Under the pieces are notes generated by a model. That model did no database searches, was not told the origin of the DNA, and worked only from the letters and a program-made list of their open reading frames with translations. Positions 63,960 to 64,000 of a stretch of DNA of 64,000 bases are shown piece after piece (the first letter of the stretch is position 1; every line of letters starts with the position of its first letter). A program made the position numbers and the translations under genes. Source of the stretch: G942493375 sp942493375. GTDB taxonomy: Bacteria > Armatimonadota > UBA5829. The stretch is from the NCBI GenBank assembly GCA_942493375.1, contig OW818698.1, positions 3,038,001 through 3,102,000 on the forward strand. Reading direction: 5' to 3'.

Positions 63960-64000
63960 TTACTTGACTTGTTTCCATTTGCCATTTTTGACTGTTACAA
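63960..64000 (-). CDS. C-terminal codons of a Liv-type substrate-binding protein (partial)
   Basis: On the minus strand the last 12 codons before the TAA at 63960-63962 read VTVKNGKWKQVK. This matches the usual end of LivJ-type receptors (pattern V-K-x-G-K-W). The rest lies beyond the window. Position and orientation at the head of the liv operon support the call. Confidence 0.55.
   Translation of the reverse strand, partial: VTVKNGKWKQVK

Overview
The window (about 46-48% GC by eye) comes from a bacterial chromosome. The gene content points to an anaerobic or facultative heterotroph that lives on plant polysaccharide debris and methylated compounds. Evidence includes secreted glycoside hydrolases of several types, sugar and branched-chain-type ABC importers, an oxygen-labile glycyl-radical enzyme, an iron-sulfur flavoprotein, and corrinoid, MttB-like and UroD-like methyltransferase proteins. 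No rRNA, tRNA or marker gene is present, so the phylum cannot be fixed. A secreted C39-type protein ends in a beta domain (with SHWLRK) that I associate with Armatimonadota, which is my best but weak guess.

Layout. 1-3.5 kb: the end of atpC, then a secreted TIM-barrel hydrolase. 3.7-17.2 kb: a cyclic-di-GMP region with three large proteins that carry closely related GGDEF-EAL modules behind different sensors (CHASE-PAS; DUF1638-like-GAF-PAS-two-CW; THI5/NMT1-like periplasmic). The middle one is translationally coupled to a corrinoid protein and a UroD-family protein. 17.3-18.4 kb: a 58-residue protein and a membrane protein. 18.5-23.3 kb: a ribose-type ABC importer whose second permease is fused to its own binding protein. 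23.4-29.5 kb: a GH42-like secreted protein, a UroD-like protein and a Gfo/Idh oxidoreductase, then a telomere-like 7-bp tandem repeat. 29.6-40.0 kb: mostly minus-strand genes (Rid-family protein, glycyl-radical enzyme, 2-hydroxyacid dehydrogenase, HerA-type ATPase, Tex) around a secreted PAAR protein on the plus strand. 40.2-44.6 kb: a HicAB toxin-antitoxin pair and an MttB-like/UroD-like/sialidase-like operon. 44.7-56.2 kb: secreted proteins, including a minus-strand operon of DUF4838, a putative glycosidase and GH127. 56.2-59.0 kb: flavodoxin, DegT/StrS aminotransferase and iron-sulfur flavoprotein. 59.1-64 kb: a complete LivHMGF importer with a phenylacetate-CoA ligase and the last codons of its binding protein.

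The most unusual parts are the corrinoid/UroD/DUF1638-GGDEF-EAL operon, a promoter-like motif with identical spacing ahead of the other two GGDEF-EAL genes, the permease-binding protein fusion, the exported PAAR protein, and an intergenic element made of nested inverted repeats that occurs twice. All functional assignments come from reading motifs by eye; no database search was run.
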